Program-made: the position numbers and the translations under genes
The notes under the pieces: model-generated
What the model was told of the DNA's origin: nothing
Seen by the model: the letters and a program-made list of their open reading frames with translations, nothing else
Databases searched by the model: none
In this document: one piece after another, positions 55,133-63,937 of the stretch
Numbering within the stretch: the first letter of the stretch is position 1
Layout of the letters: each line of letters starts with the position of its first letter
DNA from: Pseudoxanthomonas sp. PXM01
GTDB lineage: Bacteria > Pseudomonadota > Gammaproteobacteria > Xanthomonadales > Xanthomonadaceae
Length of the DNA: 64,000 nt
Reading direction: 5' to 3'
Assembly: GCF_014851815.1 (NCBI RefSeq)
Contig: NZ_JACVAJ010000001.1
Span: 1,798,001-1,862,000, forward strand

Positions 55133-57238
55133 TTACTTGGCCAGTTGTTGCCAGAGGAAGGTGTAGGCCAGTGCGCTCATGTGCGCGGCCTGGGCATTGT
55201 TCGCCGCGCCACCATGGCCGCCCTCGATGTTCTCGTAGTAGCGCACGTCCTTGCCGGCGTCGAGCATCATCGCCGCCATCTTGCGGGCATGGCCGGGATG
55301 CACGCGGTCGTCGCGCGTCGAGGTCATGAACAGGGTCGGCGGATAGTCCTTCTTCGCATCGAACAGGTGGTACGGCGAGAAGGTCTGGATGAATTCCCAG
55401 TCGGCCGTGTCGGGATTGCCGTACTCGGCCATCCACGACGCGCCGGCCAGCAGGTGGCTGTAGCGCTTCATGTCCAGCAAAGGCACCTGCACCACGACCG
55501 CACCGAACAGTTCCGGATACTGCGTCAGCATGTTGCCGGTCAGCAGGCCGCCGTTGCTGCCGCCCTGGATGCCCAGGTGCTTCGGCGAGGTGATCTTGCG
55601 CGCGATCAGGTCCTGCGCGACCGCGGCGAAGTCCTCATAGGCCTTGTGGCGGTTGGCCTTCAGCGCCGCCTGGTGCCAGCGCGGACCGTACTCACCGCCA
55701 CCGCGGATATTGGCCACGGCGTACACGCCGCCCTTCTCCAGCCAGCCCTTGCCGACGCCACCGGAATAGCCCGGCGTCATCGAGATTTCGAAACCGCCAT
55801 ACCCGTACAGCAGGGTCGGCGTGCTGCCGTCGTACTTCAGGCCCTCGGGGCGCACGAGGAAGTACGGGATCTTGGTGCCGTCCTTGGAGGTGGCGAAGTG
55901 CTGCTCGATCTTCTTGCCGGAGGCGTCGAAGAACGCCGGCATCGACTTCAGCTGTTCCGGCTGCTTGCCCAGCTCGACCAGCGACAGCGTGGTCGGGGTC
56001 AGGTAGTCGGTGACGGTCATCCACACCGCATCGCTGTCGTCGCCGTCCACCGCGCTGACACTGACGGTGCCGAAGGACGGCGCGCCGACGAACTCGCTGC
56101 GCTTCCAGCCGGTCGCCGACGGCGTCAGCACGCTGAGCTTGTTCTTGACGTCGTCCAGCACGTTCAGCACGACGTGGTTCTTGGTGACGGACATGCCGGC
56201 GAGCGACGTGGTCATGGTCGGCTCGAACAGCACATCGAACGAGCGCTTGCCCGCCATGAAATCGTCGAACTTCGCCGCCAGCAGCGAGCCCGCGGCGTAG
56301 GTCTTGCCCTCGACGGTCCATGGCTCGCGCAGTTCCAGCGTCAGCCATTCGCGGAACGCGCCCTTGTTGGCCGAGTTCGGCGCATCGATCTTGGTGAGCG
56401 TGCCGTCCTTGCCGCGCAGGTACATCTCGTCGTTGTAGAAGGCCAGCGTGCGACTGACGAAATCGCGCTGGAACCCCGGCGTGTCGTCGTGGTACGCCGC
56501 GATGTACATGTCGTCCGGCTTGCCTTCGTAGACCACCTTGGCGCTGTCCAGCGGCGTGCCGCGCTTCCATTCCTTGACGATGCGCGGGTAACCGGAACTG
56601 GTCATGCTGCCGGCGCCGAAATCGGTGTACACGTAGACCGTGTCGGCATCCTTCCAGCCCAGGCCGCCCTTGGCCTCGGGACGATAGAAGCCGTCGGTCA
56701 GGAACTTCTTGTTGACCAGGTCGAACTCGCGGGTCTCGTCGGCATCCGCTCCGCCGCGCGACAGCGCGATCAGGCAGCGCGTGTAGTCGGGCTTGCGGCA
56801 GTCGGCGCCGTGCCAGACCCAGTTCTTGCCCTCGGCCTTGTTCAGCGCATCCAGGTCGAGCACGGTCTCCCACTGCGGCTGGGCCTTGCGGTACTCCGCC
56901 AGCGTGGTGCGGCGCCACAGGCCGCGCTCGTGCTGCTTGTCCTTCCAGAAGTTGTAATAGTGGTCGCCGATCTTCTGCACGCCGGGGATCTTGGCGTCGG
57001 AATCCAGGATGGCGCGGATGTCGGCTTCCAGCTCGCGGAACGCCGGCGTCGTGGCGATCTCGGCCTCGGCCTTGGCGTTGACCCCCTTCACCCAGTCGAG
57101 CTGTTTCTGGCCCTCGACGTCTTCCAGCCAGGCATACGGGTCGTTGGACACGTCAGCCTCCTTGGCGTGGGCAGGGGCGGACAGCGCGCCCGCAACAGCA
57201 AGGCCGGCGGCCAGGCAGGCATGGGTGAGTCTGGGCAT
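55133..57238 (-). CDS. S9 family prolyl oligopeptidase, exported
   Basis: A 701-residue prolyl oligopeptidase-type peptidase with signal peptide (LAAGLAVAGALSAPAHA). A beta-propeller precedes the catalytic domain with Ser in GIQGGSNGGLLTGNMLTQYP (about residue 559), Asp in STRDDRVHPGHARK and His in EGGHGGAANNAQAAH. GGGEYGPRWHQAALK is a POP-type segment. It cleaves after Pro in small peptides, here probably in the periplasm or outside. It is unlike the downstream S9 gene in its active-site signatures, so they are diverged relatives, not a recent duplication. Confidence 0.9.
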   Translation of the reverse strand: MPRLTHACLAAGLAVAGALSAPAHAKEADVSNDPYAWLEDVEGQKQLDWVKGVNAKAEAEIATTPAFRELEADIRAILDSDAKIPGVQKIGDHYYNFWKDKQHERGLWRRTTLAEYRKAQPQWETVLDLDALNKAEGKNWVWHGADCRKPDYTRCLIALSRGGADADETREFDLVNKKFLTDGFYRPEAKGGLGWKDADTVYVYTDFGAGSMTSSGYPRIVKEWKRGTPLDSAKVVYEGKPDDMYIAAYHDDTPGFQRDFVSRTLAFYNDEMYLRGKDGTLTKIDAPNSANKGAFREWLTLELREPWTVEGKTYAAGSLLAAKFDDFMAGKRSFDVLFEPTMTTSLAGMSVTKNHVVLNVLDDVKNKLSVLTPSATGWKRSEFVGAPSFGTVSVSAVDGDDSDAVWMTVTDYLTPTTLSLVELGKQPEQLKSMPAFFDASGKKIEQHFATSKDGTKIPYFLVRPEGLKYDGSTPTLLYGYGGFEISMTPGYSGGVGKGWLEKGGVYAVANIRGGGEYGPRWHQAALKANRHKAYEDFAAVAQDLIARKITSPKHLGIQGGSNGGLLTGNMLTQYPELFGAVVVQVPLLDMKRYSHLLAGASWMAEYGNPDTADWEFIQTFSPYHLFDAKKDYPPTLFMTSTRDDRVHPGHARKMAAMMLDAGKDVRYYENIEGGHGGAANNAQAAHMSALAYTFLWQQLAK

Positions 57239-57314
57239 CGGGAGTGGCTCCGGAGGTGCAGTTCATGAACATGTCACGCTAGCACAAGGCCCGGAGGCCA
57301 CCCCCTGCCGAAGG

Positions 57315-57629
57315 TCAGGCCGCCCGCGGCAGGGCTGTCGTGCGGGCCCGGATCCGCCGCGCCTGCGGGCTGCGTCGGCGTCGCGCCGCCCCCGTCAGGC
57401 GAGTGCCGGTCGGCAGCCGGAAGCGGTGCAGCGCCCACCACGCCACGGCCGGCATGCCGACCAGCCACAGCGGCAACCAGCCCAGCCAGTCCGTGCTGGC
57501 CCGCGCCAGCGGCACCAGCAGCACCAGTGCCACGCCCGCCAGCACTGCCCGGCGCAGGACACGATCAAGATGAACATCGGGGCGGTCCGGGCGGACGGCA
57601 TGCGGATCCTGGATCGAGAACGTGGCCAT
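57315..57629 (-). CDS. Small hypothetical membrane protein
   Basis: A 104-residue protein I do not recognise. Two hydrophobic segments (AVLAGVALVLLVPLARA and WLPLWLVGMPAVAWWALH) are followed by a strongly basic C-terminus (RRRRSPQARRIRARTTALPR). AAGGGAG lies 9 bases before the ATG, which supports it being a gene. It is divergent from the lipocalin gene across 140 bp that holds an inverted repeat. Confidence 0.65.
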   Translation of the reverse strand: MATFSIQDPHAVRPDRPDVHLDRVLRRAVLAGVALVLLVPLARASTDWLGWLPLWLVGMPAVAWWALHRFRLPTGTRLTGAARRRRSPQARRIRARTTALPRAA

Positions 57630-57645
57630 GGCGAAAGACTCCCTT

Positions 57646-57670
57646 GTGTGATGTCAGTACGCCGTCACAC
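57646..57670. promoter_or_regulatory. Candidate operator between small membrane gene and lipocalin gene
   Basis: GTGTGATG (57646-57653) and CGTCACAC (57663-57670) are inverted repeats matching at 7 of 8 positions with a 9 bp spacer. It lies in a divergent 140 bp spacer. The regulator is unknown, and the spacing differs from a CRP site. Confidence 0.35.
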
Positions 57671-57769
57671 TCGCGCATGCGCATCTCATGGATTGCGACG
57701 TCACCGGTTACCATCTGCTCGCACCCTGATGACGCGCGTGTCGGTAAGACGGGGAGGAAGGAGTTCCAC

Positions 57770-58354
57770 ATGTCCATCGCGTTCCACTACCGCACGTTCC
57801 ATCTCGCCCTGATGGTGCTGCTCCTGTGCCTCACGGCGGGTTGCGCCAGCCGTGGCGGCGCGCAGGCATCCCCCGATGCCATCGACCTGCCGCGCCTCAT
57901 GGGCACCTGGCACGTGGTCGCGCACATCCCCTACTTCGCCGAGCGCGGACACGTGGCGGCACGCTACGAGTACGCGCTGCGCGATGCCGACAAGGTGGGC
58001 GTGACCTATCACTACCGTGAAGGTTTCGCGGCGCCCGAAGAACAGCGCGAGGCACGCGCCTCGGTCAAGGGCGACTCGGGCAACCGCGAATGGACGTTGT
58101 GGTTCGTCGGGGTGGTGCCGGCGAAGTGGCGCATCGTCGAGGTGGCCCCGGACTATTCGTGGGTGCTGGTCGACTACCCGGGGCGCGACATGGGCTGGAT
58201 CCTCGCCCGCGACACCGTGATGGAGGATGCGCAGTACCAGGACCTGGTGAAGCGCGCCCGCGACCACGGCATCAACGCGCGCCAGCTGGTTCGTGTGCCG
58301 CAGGTGCCGGAACAGGTGGGCAAGCCCGGATTCGGCGAACCGAAGGGGCCGTGA
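57770..58354 (+). CDS. blc: Lipocalin family outer-membrane lipoprotein (Blc-like)
   Basis: A 194-residue bacterial lipocalin. Signal peptide ends in lipobox LTAGC (RTFHLALMVLLLCLTAGC). The lipocalin start motif is LPRLMGTWHVVAHIPYFAER (G-x-W), and WILARDTVMEDAQYQDLVK is the C-terminal motif of Blc. It binds lysophospholipids or fatty acids at the inner face of the outer membrane. The start is fixed by a strong GGAGGAAGGAG site. Blc is usually a stress gene. Confidence 0.9.
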   Translation: MSIAFHYRTFHLALMVLLLCLTAGCASRGGAQASPDAIDLPRLMGTWHVVAHIPYFAERGHVAARYEYALRDADKVGVTYHYREGFAAPEEQREARASVKGDSGNREWTLWFVGVVPAKWRIVEVAPDYSWVLVDYPGRDMGWILARDTVMEDAQYQDLVKRARDHGINARQLVRVPQVPEQVGKPGFGEPKGP

Positions 58355-58379
58355 CGGCAACGGCAGAGGACAGCGTCCT

Positions 58380-58449
58380 GTGGGAGCGACGTCAGTCGCG
58401 ATGACAGGTGGGGCGAACCGCAAAGCTTTGCGACTTATGTCGCCCCCAC
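58380..58449. repeat. Inverted-repeat element, GGAGCGACGTGAGTCGCGA family, copy 3
   Basis: GTGGGAGCGACGTCAGTCGC plus GA (58380-58401) and an inverted degenerate copy (58429-58449) with 27 bp between. It occupies the space between the lipocalin stop and the WYL regulator stop, which are convergent. The shortest of the three copies. Confidence 0.82.
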
Positions 58450-58462
58450 AACGACCACGGCG

Positions 58463-59434
58463 TTACTTCTTCTCGTAGTTCGACAGCGCCAGCTCCAGCA
58501 GCGCTTTCGCCTGTTCGCGCAACACCGCGGGCTCCACGATCTCGGCGTCGGCACCGTAGTGCAGGATGTCCATCAGCAGCTCGCGCGAGACGCTGTAAGG
58601 GATTTTCAGTTCGTAGCGGCCATCGGGCAGATGGCGGCCCTGCTGCTTGGAGTGCCATTGCTCGTCGGCGACCCAGCGCGCGGCCTTGGCACTGAACAGG
58701 ATGGTCGCCCAGCCTTTCGGTTCGCCCGAGAAGATGCCGTAGCTCGAGGCCAGGTGCTGGTTCAGTTCTTCGTTGGGCAGGTCGCGCGCCGGCTCTTCGC
58801 CCAGTCGTGCATTGCCGACGCGATCGACGGCGAAGCTGCGTAGCCCGTTGCGTTCGTGGTCCCAGGCATCCAGGTACCAGTTGTCGCGGTAGTGGGTGAT
58901 GCGTTGCGGCGACACCGTGCGCCGTGTGCGCTCGTCGGTGGAGCGCGCGCGATATTCGAACTGCAGTTGCTTGCGCTCCAGCACGGCGGAGGCGACGGTA
59001 CGGAAGCTGGCTTCGTCGAGCTTGCGTCCGCGGTGCGGAATCACCCGCACGCGGTCGACCGGCCACTGGTCCACGCCGGCATGATCGGCCAGCAGGCCTT
59101 CGATGCGTTTCTGCAGCGGCGCCAGCGCGCCCGACAGCACGCCGCCCCCGGTACGCACCAGCAGCTGCTGCGCGGCGAGCAGCGCATACAGTTCCTCCGA
59201 ACTCAGCCACAGGCCCGGCAGTTCGAAGCGGTCGCTTTCGGCGGCGTGGTAGCGGAAGCCCGCCTCGCCATCGCCCTCGATCGGTGCCATCAGTGCATCG
59301 CGCAGGTAGGCCAGGTCGCGATAGACGGTGGCGCGCGAGCAGCCCAGTTCCTCCTGCAGGCGCTTCACGGTGACCGGATAGCGTGCCGCTTTCAGGATGC
59401 GGTGCAGGGCGGTGATGCGTTCGATCTTGTCCAT
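58463..59434 (-). CDS. WYL-domain transcriptional regulator (YafY family)
   Basis: A 323-residue regulator. An N-terminal winged helix-turn-helix (HRILKAARYPVTVKRLQEEL and CSRATVYRDLAYLRDAL) is followed by the WYL domain (RITHYRDNWYLDAWDHERNG) and a WCX domain at the end (VSRELLMDILHYGADAEIVE). Such proteins bind nucleic-acid-like ligands and repress stress or phage-defence genes. The start is ATG at 59434; the upstream GTG at 59443 would add three residues. It lies at the edge of a 323 bp non-coding stretch. Confidence 0.9.
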   Translation of the reverse strand: MDKIERITALHRILKAARYPVTVKRLQEELGCSRATVYRDLAYLRDALMAPIEGDGEAGFRYHAAESDRFELPGLWLSSEELYALLAAQQLLVRTGGGVLSGALAPLQKRIEGLLADHAGVDQWPVDRVRVIPHRGRKLDEASFRTVASAVLERKQLQFEYRARSTDERTRRTVSPQRITHYRDNWYLDAWDHERNGLRSFAVDRVGNARLGEEPARDLPNEELNQHLASSYGIFSGEPKGWATILFSAKAARWVADEQWHSKQQGRHLPDGRYELKIPYSVSRELLMDILHYGADAEIVEPAVLREQAKALLELALSNYEKK

Positions 59435-59757
59435 GGGTGGCACGGCAGGGGGCGTGCGCGGATTATCACCGACGGGTGGCCGTTTTCATCGCCTGCCCGC
59501 CGTTGGAACGGGTACAGGGGACATGCGCCGATGGCGCCTTGGGCCCGTGCGGTGCCTGGTGCCGCGGCGTGTCCTCGCCGCCGTGGCGCCCTCAACGCAC
59601 GGACCCAAGGCGCCCTCGCCCGGGAGCACCGGCACGGGCGCCCCGTGCGAGCTCCAACCGGCAGGACGCCCGGGCCACGCTATCAGCGCGTGGACGGATA
59701 ACTCCACATTCATCTCCGGCTCGACAGACTCCGCGCACGCGATGCGGAGATGACAGG
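59435..59757. other. 323 bp non-coding stretch with a large cruciform-like repeat
   Basis: I see no gene. A 19 bp arm at 59533-59551 is repeated inverted at 59596-59614 (18 of 19 positions), with about 44 bp between that partly pairs too. A second perfect hairpin, GCACGGG-CGC-CCCGTGC, lies at 59632-59648. Together they could form a long stem region upstream of the TonB-like gene. This is not one of the repeats at 3, 16, 24, 27 or 58 kb. Confidence 0.6.
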
Positions 59758-60375
59758 ATGTCAGCGGAGGGCCGGAGCCGTGCCATTGCGGCGGTGATCG
59801 TACTGGTGATCCATGGATCGGTGGCCTGGGTGCTGTTGCGAGCACCCGCCCGACATGCCGACGGGCGCGATGATCGATCCGTGCTGCGGGTGCGCTGGAT
59901 CGAGTTGGCGCAGCCCGCGCCGCAACCATCCCTTCCGCCAGCGCGCGCGACAACGCCCCCACCCGACAACCATCCATCGCCGCCATCCGAGCGGGTGCCG
60001 CCATCGCAGGTGGCCACGGAACCGTCTCCCGAGGCGACGGTATCCCCCCGCGCGTCCGACTACCTGGCGCAAGGCGCGGCCTGGGCGGCGCAAACAGCAA
60101 CGGCGGTGGATTTCCAGCCCGGACTGACGGCCAGCCGCACACCAGCACTTCCCGGAGGCGCAAACGGCGGCCGGTTCCGCATGCGCGAACCGACATCCCC
60201 CAAACGGACCGTCGAAAAAAGGATTGGATTGCTCTTCGGCGGACCCCACTACACCACCGATCCCTGCCCCCGGATGCATGAGAATGTGTACGGCCTGCTG
60301 CCCGATGCCAGCGATGAGGGCCGGCGACGGCTGGCATGGGAACTCCGCGAGTACCGGGAGCGCTGCCGACCGTGA
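59758..60375 (+). CDS. TonB-like membrane-anchored proline-rich protein of unknown function
   Basis: A 205-residue protein with a TonB-like start: a short cytosolic N-terminus, one membrane helix (IAAVIVLVIHGSVAWVLL) and a long Pro-rich region (about residues 55-110). The C-terminal part (DPCPRMHENVYGLLPDASDE) with two Cys does not look like the TonB receptor-binding domain. I do not recognise the family. It precedes the DUF481 outer-membrane gene by 141 bp. Confidence 0.6.
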   Translation: MSAEGRSRAIAAVIVLVIHGSVAWVLLRAPARHADGRDDRSVLRVRWIELAQPAPQPSLPPARATTPPPDNHPSPPSERVPPSQVATEPSPEATVSPRASDYLAQGAAWAAQTATAVDFQPGLTASRTPALPGGANGGRFRMREPTSPKRTVEKRIGLLFGGPHYTTDPCPRMHENVYGLLPDASDEGRRRLAWELREYRERCRP

Positions 60376-60448
60376 TGGCGATCCTGATCCAGGTCCGCTC
60401 GCATGGCAGAATGCATGTCGCAAACCTGAATCGGAACAAGCACTTGGG

Positions 60449-60477
60449 TTGTCGCACCGATGGGGCTTCCCTACCAT
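60449..60477 (+). promoter_or_regulatory. Possible sigma70-type promoter for the DUF481 gene
   Basis: TTGTCG at 60449-60454 and TACCAT at 60472-60477 are separated by 17 bp, four of six consensus matches each. The DUF481 start is 40 bp further on. Confidence 0.35.
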
Positions 60478-60516
60478 GTAACCGGTTTCAGTCATTTCCC
60501 TCCCCCGAGATTCGCC

Positions 60517-61434
60517 ATGCCTGCCCGGATGTCCCCTTCCCTGCTCGCCCTTGCCCTCATGATGGCGGGCGGCACGATCGAGGCGCACGCCGCCGACGTC
60601 CTTCTGCCGCGCAACGACAAGGCCACCGTGCCCCACTCCGGCAAGGGGTTCGGCAAGCAGGACGGCATGGCCGTGCCGGTCGTCGCCATGGCGGTACGCC
60701 CGATCCCGGAAGAGGTGCCGCCCCCACCGCCGCCCGCCCCGCCCACCCCGACGCTGACCGGTGGCGGCGAACTGGGCTTCGCGGCCGCGAGTGGCAACAG
60801 CAACAACGAAAGCTTCAACGGGCGGCTGGACCTCACCTACAACGACGGCGGCGCCTGGCGCCACAGCGCCAGCCTGTTCGGCCTGCACTCGCGCTCCGAA
60901 TACACGCGCACACAAGAGGACGGCAGCGTTGTCCGCGACCGCCGCACCACCGCCAACCGCTACACGGTGACCGGCAACAGCGCCTACATGATGGATGACC
61001 GCGGGACGCTCAACACCTCGGTGCGCCACGAGCAGGACGACTTCGGCACCTATAGCCGGCAGCAGTCGGTCAGCCTCAGCTACGGCAACCGCGTGATCGA
61101 GAACGAGCGCGCGCACCTCGACCTGCAGGTCGGTCCGGGTTACCGGCGTGCCCACGACACCGTGGACGGACGCACCGAAGCCAGCTTCATCGGCCGTGGC
61201 CTGATCGACATGCGCTATGCCCTCAGCGAGAACACCGAGATCGTCAACAAGCTGCTGGTGGAGTCGGGCGAGTACAACACGTTCGCGCAGAACGACCTGG
61301 GCGTCTCGGTGACGATGAACTCGCACCTCGCATTGAAGGCCGGCTGGCAGGCCCGCCACAACAGCGACGTGGCGCCCGACATCAAGAAGACCGACACGCT
61401 GACCACCATGAACGTGGTCTACCGCTTCAAGTAA
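60517..61434 (+). CDS. DUF481 family outer-membrane protein
   Basis: A 305-residue exported protein. Signal peptide (MSPSLLALALMMAGGTIEAHA) and a Pro-rich linker are followed by a DUF481 (YdiY-like) beta-barrel: GGGELGFAAASGNSNNESFN, MDDRGTLNTSVRHEQDDFGT and a C-terminal barrel strand ending with Phe-Lys (TMNVVYRFK). Likely a salt-induced or structural outer-membrane barrel; function not known. It converges on hemC with 6 bp between the stops. Confidence 0.88.
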   Translation: MPARMSPSLLALALMMAGGTIEAHAADVLLPRNDKATVPHSGKGFGKQDGMAVPVVAMAVRPIPEEVPPPPPPAPPTPTLTGGGELGFAAASGNSNNESFNGRLDLTYNDGGAWRHSASLFGLHSRSEYTRTQEDGSVVRDRRTTANRYTVTGNSAYMMDDRGTLNTSVRHEQDDFGTYSRQQSVSLSYGNRVIENERAHLDLQVGPGYRRAHDTVDGRTEASFIGRGLIDMRYALSENTEIVNKLLVESGEYNTFAQNDLGVSVTMNSHLALKAGWQARHNSDVAPDIKKTDTLTTMNVVYRFK

Positions 61435-61440
61435 GGGCTG

Positions 61441-62349
61441 TCAGGCGAGGAACGCGCCCGCGCCCTGTTCGAGCAATTGCGCGGCGACGCGGCGCCCGAG
61501 CGCGTCGGGGTCGGCCGCCGGACCGCGCGCTTCGGCGCGGAGCACCTGGCCATCGGCGGCGGATCCCACCAGCCCCGACAGCACGAGATCGTCACCGACG
61601 CGCTGCGCGAATGCAGCGACGGGAACATGGCAGCTGCCATGCAGCGCGCGGTTCATCGCCCGCTCCGCCTCCACGCAGAGGCGGGTGGCGGCATCGTCCA
61701 GCACGGCGAACAACGCATGCGTGTCCGGGTCTTCGGCGCGGCACTCGACCGCGACCGCACCCTGCGCAGGCGCCGGCAGCCAGTCCGGCGCATCCAGCCG
61801 GGCACGGATGCGCGATGCGAAGCCGAGCCGCTGCAGGCCGGCACAGGCCAGGACGATGGCGTCGTATTCGCCCGCATCCAGCTTGGCCAGGCGCGTGTTG
61901 ACGTTGCCACGCAGGTCGCGCAGTTCCAGGTCCGGGCGCAGCGCGCGCAACTGCGCCTGCCGGCGCAGCGACGACGTGCCTACGCGGGCGCCCTGCGGCA
62001 GTGCGGCGACATCGGCGTAGAGGGTGGAGACGAACGCATCGGCGGGATCGGCGCGGGTCAGGATGGCCGGCAGGGCGAACGGCCCCTCCAGTTCCATCGG
62101 CACGTCCTTGAGCGAATGCACCGCGCAATCGGCCTCGCCGCGCAACATGGCCAGCTCCAGTTCCTTCAGGAACAGGCCCTTGCCACCGATCGCCGCCAGC
62201 GACCGGTCCAGCACTTCGTCGCCACGCGTGCTCATCGGCACCAGTTCGACGACCAGACCAGGGTGCGCGGCGCGCAGGCGGTCGGCGACGTGTTCGCTCT
62301 GCCAGAGGGCGAGCGGGCTCTTGCGGGTGGCGATGCGCAGCGTGGTCAT
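61441..62349 (-). CDS. hemC: Hydroxymethylbilane synthase
   Basis: A 302-residue enzyme that joins four porphobilinogen units to hydroxymethylbilane in haem synthesis. N-terminal [40 protein letters not shown], and the cofactor-binding Cys in [15 protein letters not shown] are present. It lies downstream of an AlgR-type regulator by 37 bp on the same strand, as in Pseudomonas algZR-hemC. Confidence 0.96.
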   Translation of the reverse strand: MTTLRIATRKSPLALWQSEHVADRLRAAHPGLVVELVPMSTRGDEVLDRSLAAIGGKGLFLKELELAMLRGEADCAVHSLKDVPMELEGPFALPAILTRADPADAFVSTLYADVAALPQGARVGTSSLRRQAQLRALRPDLELRDLRGNVNTRLAKLDAGEYDAIVLACAGLQRLGFASRIRARLDAPDWLPAPAQGAVAVECRAEDPDTHALFAVLDDAATRLCVEAERAMNRALHGSCHVPVAAFAQRVGDDLVLSGLVGSAADGQVLRAEARGPAADPDALGRRVAAQLLEQGAGAFLA

Positions 62350-62386
62350 GCGGGCATTATCCCGCATGGGGCGGCGTCCGCGGCGG

Positions 62387-63118
62387 TCAGAGCGCCTTGA
62401 CCGTCTCGCGCAGACCGGCCACGCAACGGCGGCTGACCTCGAGAGGCACCTTGCCGTGGCGCAGGATGGCCTGCACGTGGCCGTCGCCGACGCGCTTGAT
62501 CTCGACCAGTTCATGCCGCGCCACGAGGCAATTGCGATGGATGCGCACGAAGCGTCCACCGAACTCTTCCTCCAGCGACTTCAGCGATTCCTCGATCAGG
62601 TCCTCGCCGCGGGCGTGGTGCACCACCACGTACTTCTCCTCGGCCTGCAGGTAGTGCACTTCATCGACCGGGATCAGTCGCAGGCTGCCACGCAGGCGCG
62701 CGCACAGATGGGTGCGCGGCTGGCTGCTCGAAGCCGCAGGCGGATGGTTCTCACGCCCGGCGATGAAGGTGCGCGCACGCTCCAGTGCCGCCGCCAGCCG
62801 CTCGGGCCGGATCGGCTTCATCAGATAATCGATGGCCGCCGCCTCGAACGCGGACAGCGCATGTTCGTCGTAGGCCGTGCAGAACACCACCGCCGGGCGG
62901 GGATCGAAGGCCGCCAGGTGGCGGGCCGCTTCCAGTCCATCCACGCCGGGCATGGCGATGTCGAGCAGCACCATGTCGGGGCGATGTTGCGAACACGCCT
63001 GCAGCGCATCGAGCCCGTTCTCGGCCTCGGCCACCACGTCGATGCCGGGATGCTCGGCGAGCAGCGCGCGCAACCGCTCGCGGGCCAGGGATTCGTCGTC
63101 GGCGATGACCACTTTCAC
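62387..63118 (-). CDS. algR: LytTR-domain response regulator (AlgR family)
   Basis: A 243-residue response regulator. Receiver domain: acidic pocket [15 protein letters not shown], phospho-acceptor Asp in [15 protein letters not shown] and Lys in IDYLMKPI. The C-terminal LytTR DNA-binding domain has [19 protein letters not shown] and [20 protein letters not shown]. The GTG start at 63118 has GAGGA ten bases before it; upstream reading adds no domain. Likely works with the histidine kinase whose end is at 63938 and controls surface traits as AlgR does in Pseudomonas. Confidence 0.9.
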   Translation of the reverse strand: MKVVIADDESLARERLRALLAEHPGIDVVAEAENGLDALQACSQHRPDMVLLDIAMPGVDGLEAARHLAAFDPRPAVVFCTAYDEHALSAFEAAAIDYLMKPIRPERLAAALERARTFIAGRENHPPAASSSQPRTHLCARLRGSLRLIPVDEVHYLQAEEKYVVVHHARGEDLIEESLKSLEEEFGGRFVRIHRNCLVARHELVEIKRVGDGHVQAILRHGKVPLEVSRRCVAGLRETVKAL

Positions 63119-63214
63119 GGCAAAGGCGTCCTCGGTGAACGTTGGCGTGATCCCCCGAGTCCTAGGGTACCCATGGCGACGCCATGCGTCATCCACCGGG
63201 GGGGCGCGTGGGAA

Positions 63215-63901
63215 TTACAACGCAAAACGCCGCGCCATCCAGTCACCCAGGTCACGGATTTCCTCCGCGCACACCTGGTGCGCCATCGGATAGCGGTGCC
63301 ACTGGACGTCGAAACCCAGGTCGCCCAGGACACGGGCGCTATGTTCGGCATGGACGAGCGGAATCACCGGATCGCCCGTTCCGTGCGCCATGAAAACGGG
63401 CTGCGCGGTCGCCGCCTGGGCGAGATGGGCCCCGGCCTGCGCCACACCGGGCAAGTAGGTCGACAACGCGATCAGTCCTGCCAGCGGCACCTGCCTGCGC
63501 AGGCCGGCCGCCAGGGTCACCGCACCGCCCTGCGAGAATCCTGCCAGCAGGAGGCGCTCCGGCGCGATGCCGCGGGCCTGCTCGCGTGCGATCAGCGCCT
63601 CCACCTGGACGATGGACTCCTCGATGCCGGCACTGTCCGCGCGGGTGGGGAAATCCATGCCAACGATGTCGTACCACGCGCGCATGCGCACGCCGTTGTT
63701 GATCGTCACCGCGCGCACCGGTGCGTGCGGGAACACGAAGCGCAAGGCCGGCCACCCCGGCCGTACGAGCTCTGGCACGAGCGGCGCGAAGTCATGGCCA
63801 TCGGCGCCCAGCCCGTGCAACCACAGCACGGACCATTGCGGCTCGGGGCCTGTTTCCTGTTCGACGGTGTCGAGCACGGCGGAAGCGGAAGAAGTCGTCA
63901 T
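63215..63901 (-). CDS. Carboxylesterase/phospholipase family hydrolase
   Basis: A 228-residue alpha/beta hydrolase of the lysophospholipase/carboxylesterase type. HGLGADGHDFAPLVPELV (oxyanion region), the nucleophile elbow LLLAGFSQGGAVTLAAGLRR (about residue 110), Asp in AHGTGDPVIPLVHA and His in YPMAHQVCAEEI are seen. Start ATG at 63901 (MTTSSASAV). It stands between the putative sensor-kinase end and the response regulator, with a 96 bp spacer to the latter. Confidence 0.9.
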   Translation of the reverse strand: MTTSSASAVLDTVEQETGPEPQWSVLWLHGLGADGHDFAPLVPELVRPGWPALRFVFPHAPVRAVTINNGVRMRAWYDIVGMDFPTRADSAGIEESIVQVEALIAREQARGIAPERLLLAGFSQGGAVTLAAGLRRQVPLAGLIALSTYLPGVAQAGAHLAQAATAQPVFMAHGTGDPVIPLVHAEHSARVLGDLGFDVQWHRYPMAHQVCAEEIRDLGDWMARRFAL

Positions 63902-63937
63902 GCCGCCATTCTCGCCGCAGATGCTTGCCGACACCAC

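Noticed and set aside
52985-57268. A 1427-codon open frame on the plus strand
   Set aside because: It lies opposite two well-supported S9 peptidases with intact catalytic motifs. Its composition (long Ala, Arg, Gly, Val runs) is that of an antisense frame in GC-rich DNA.
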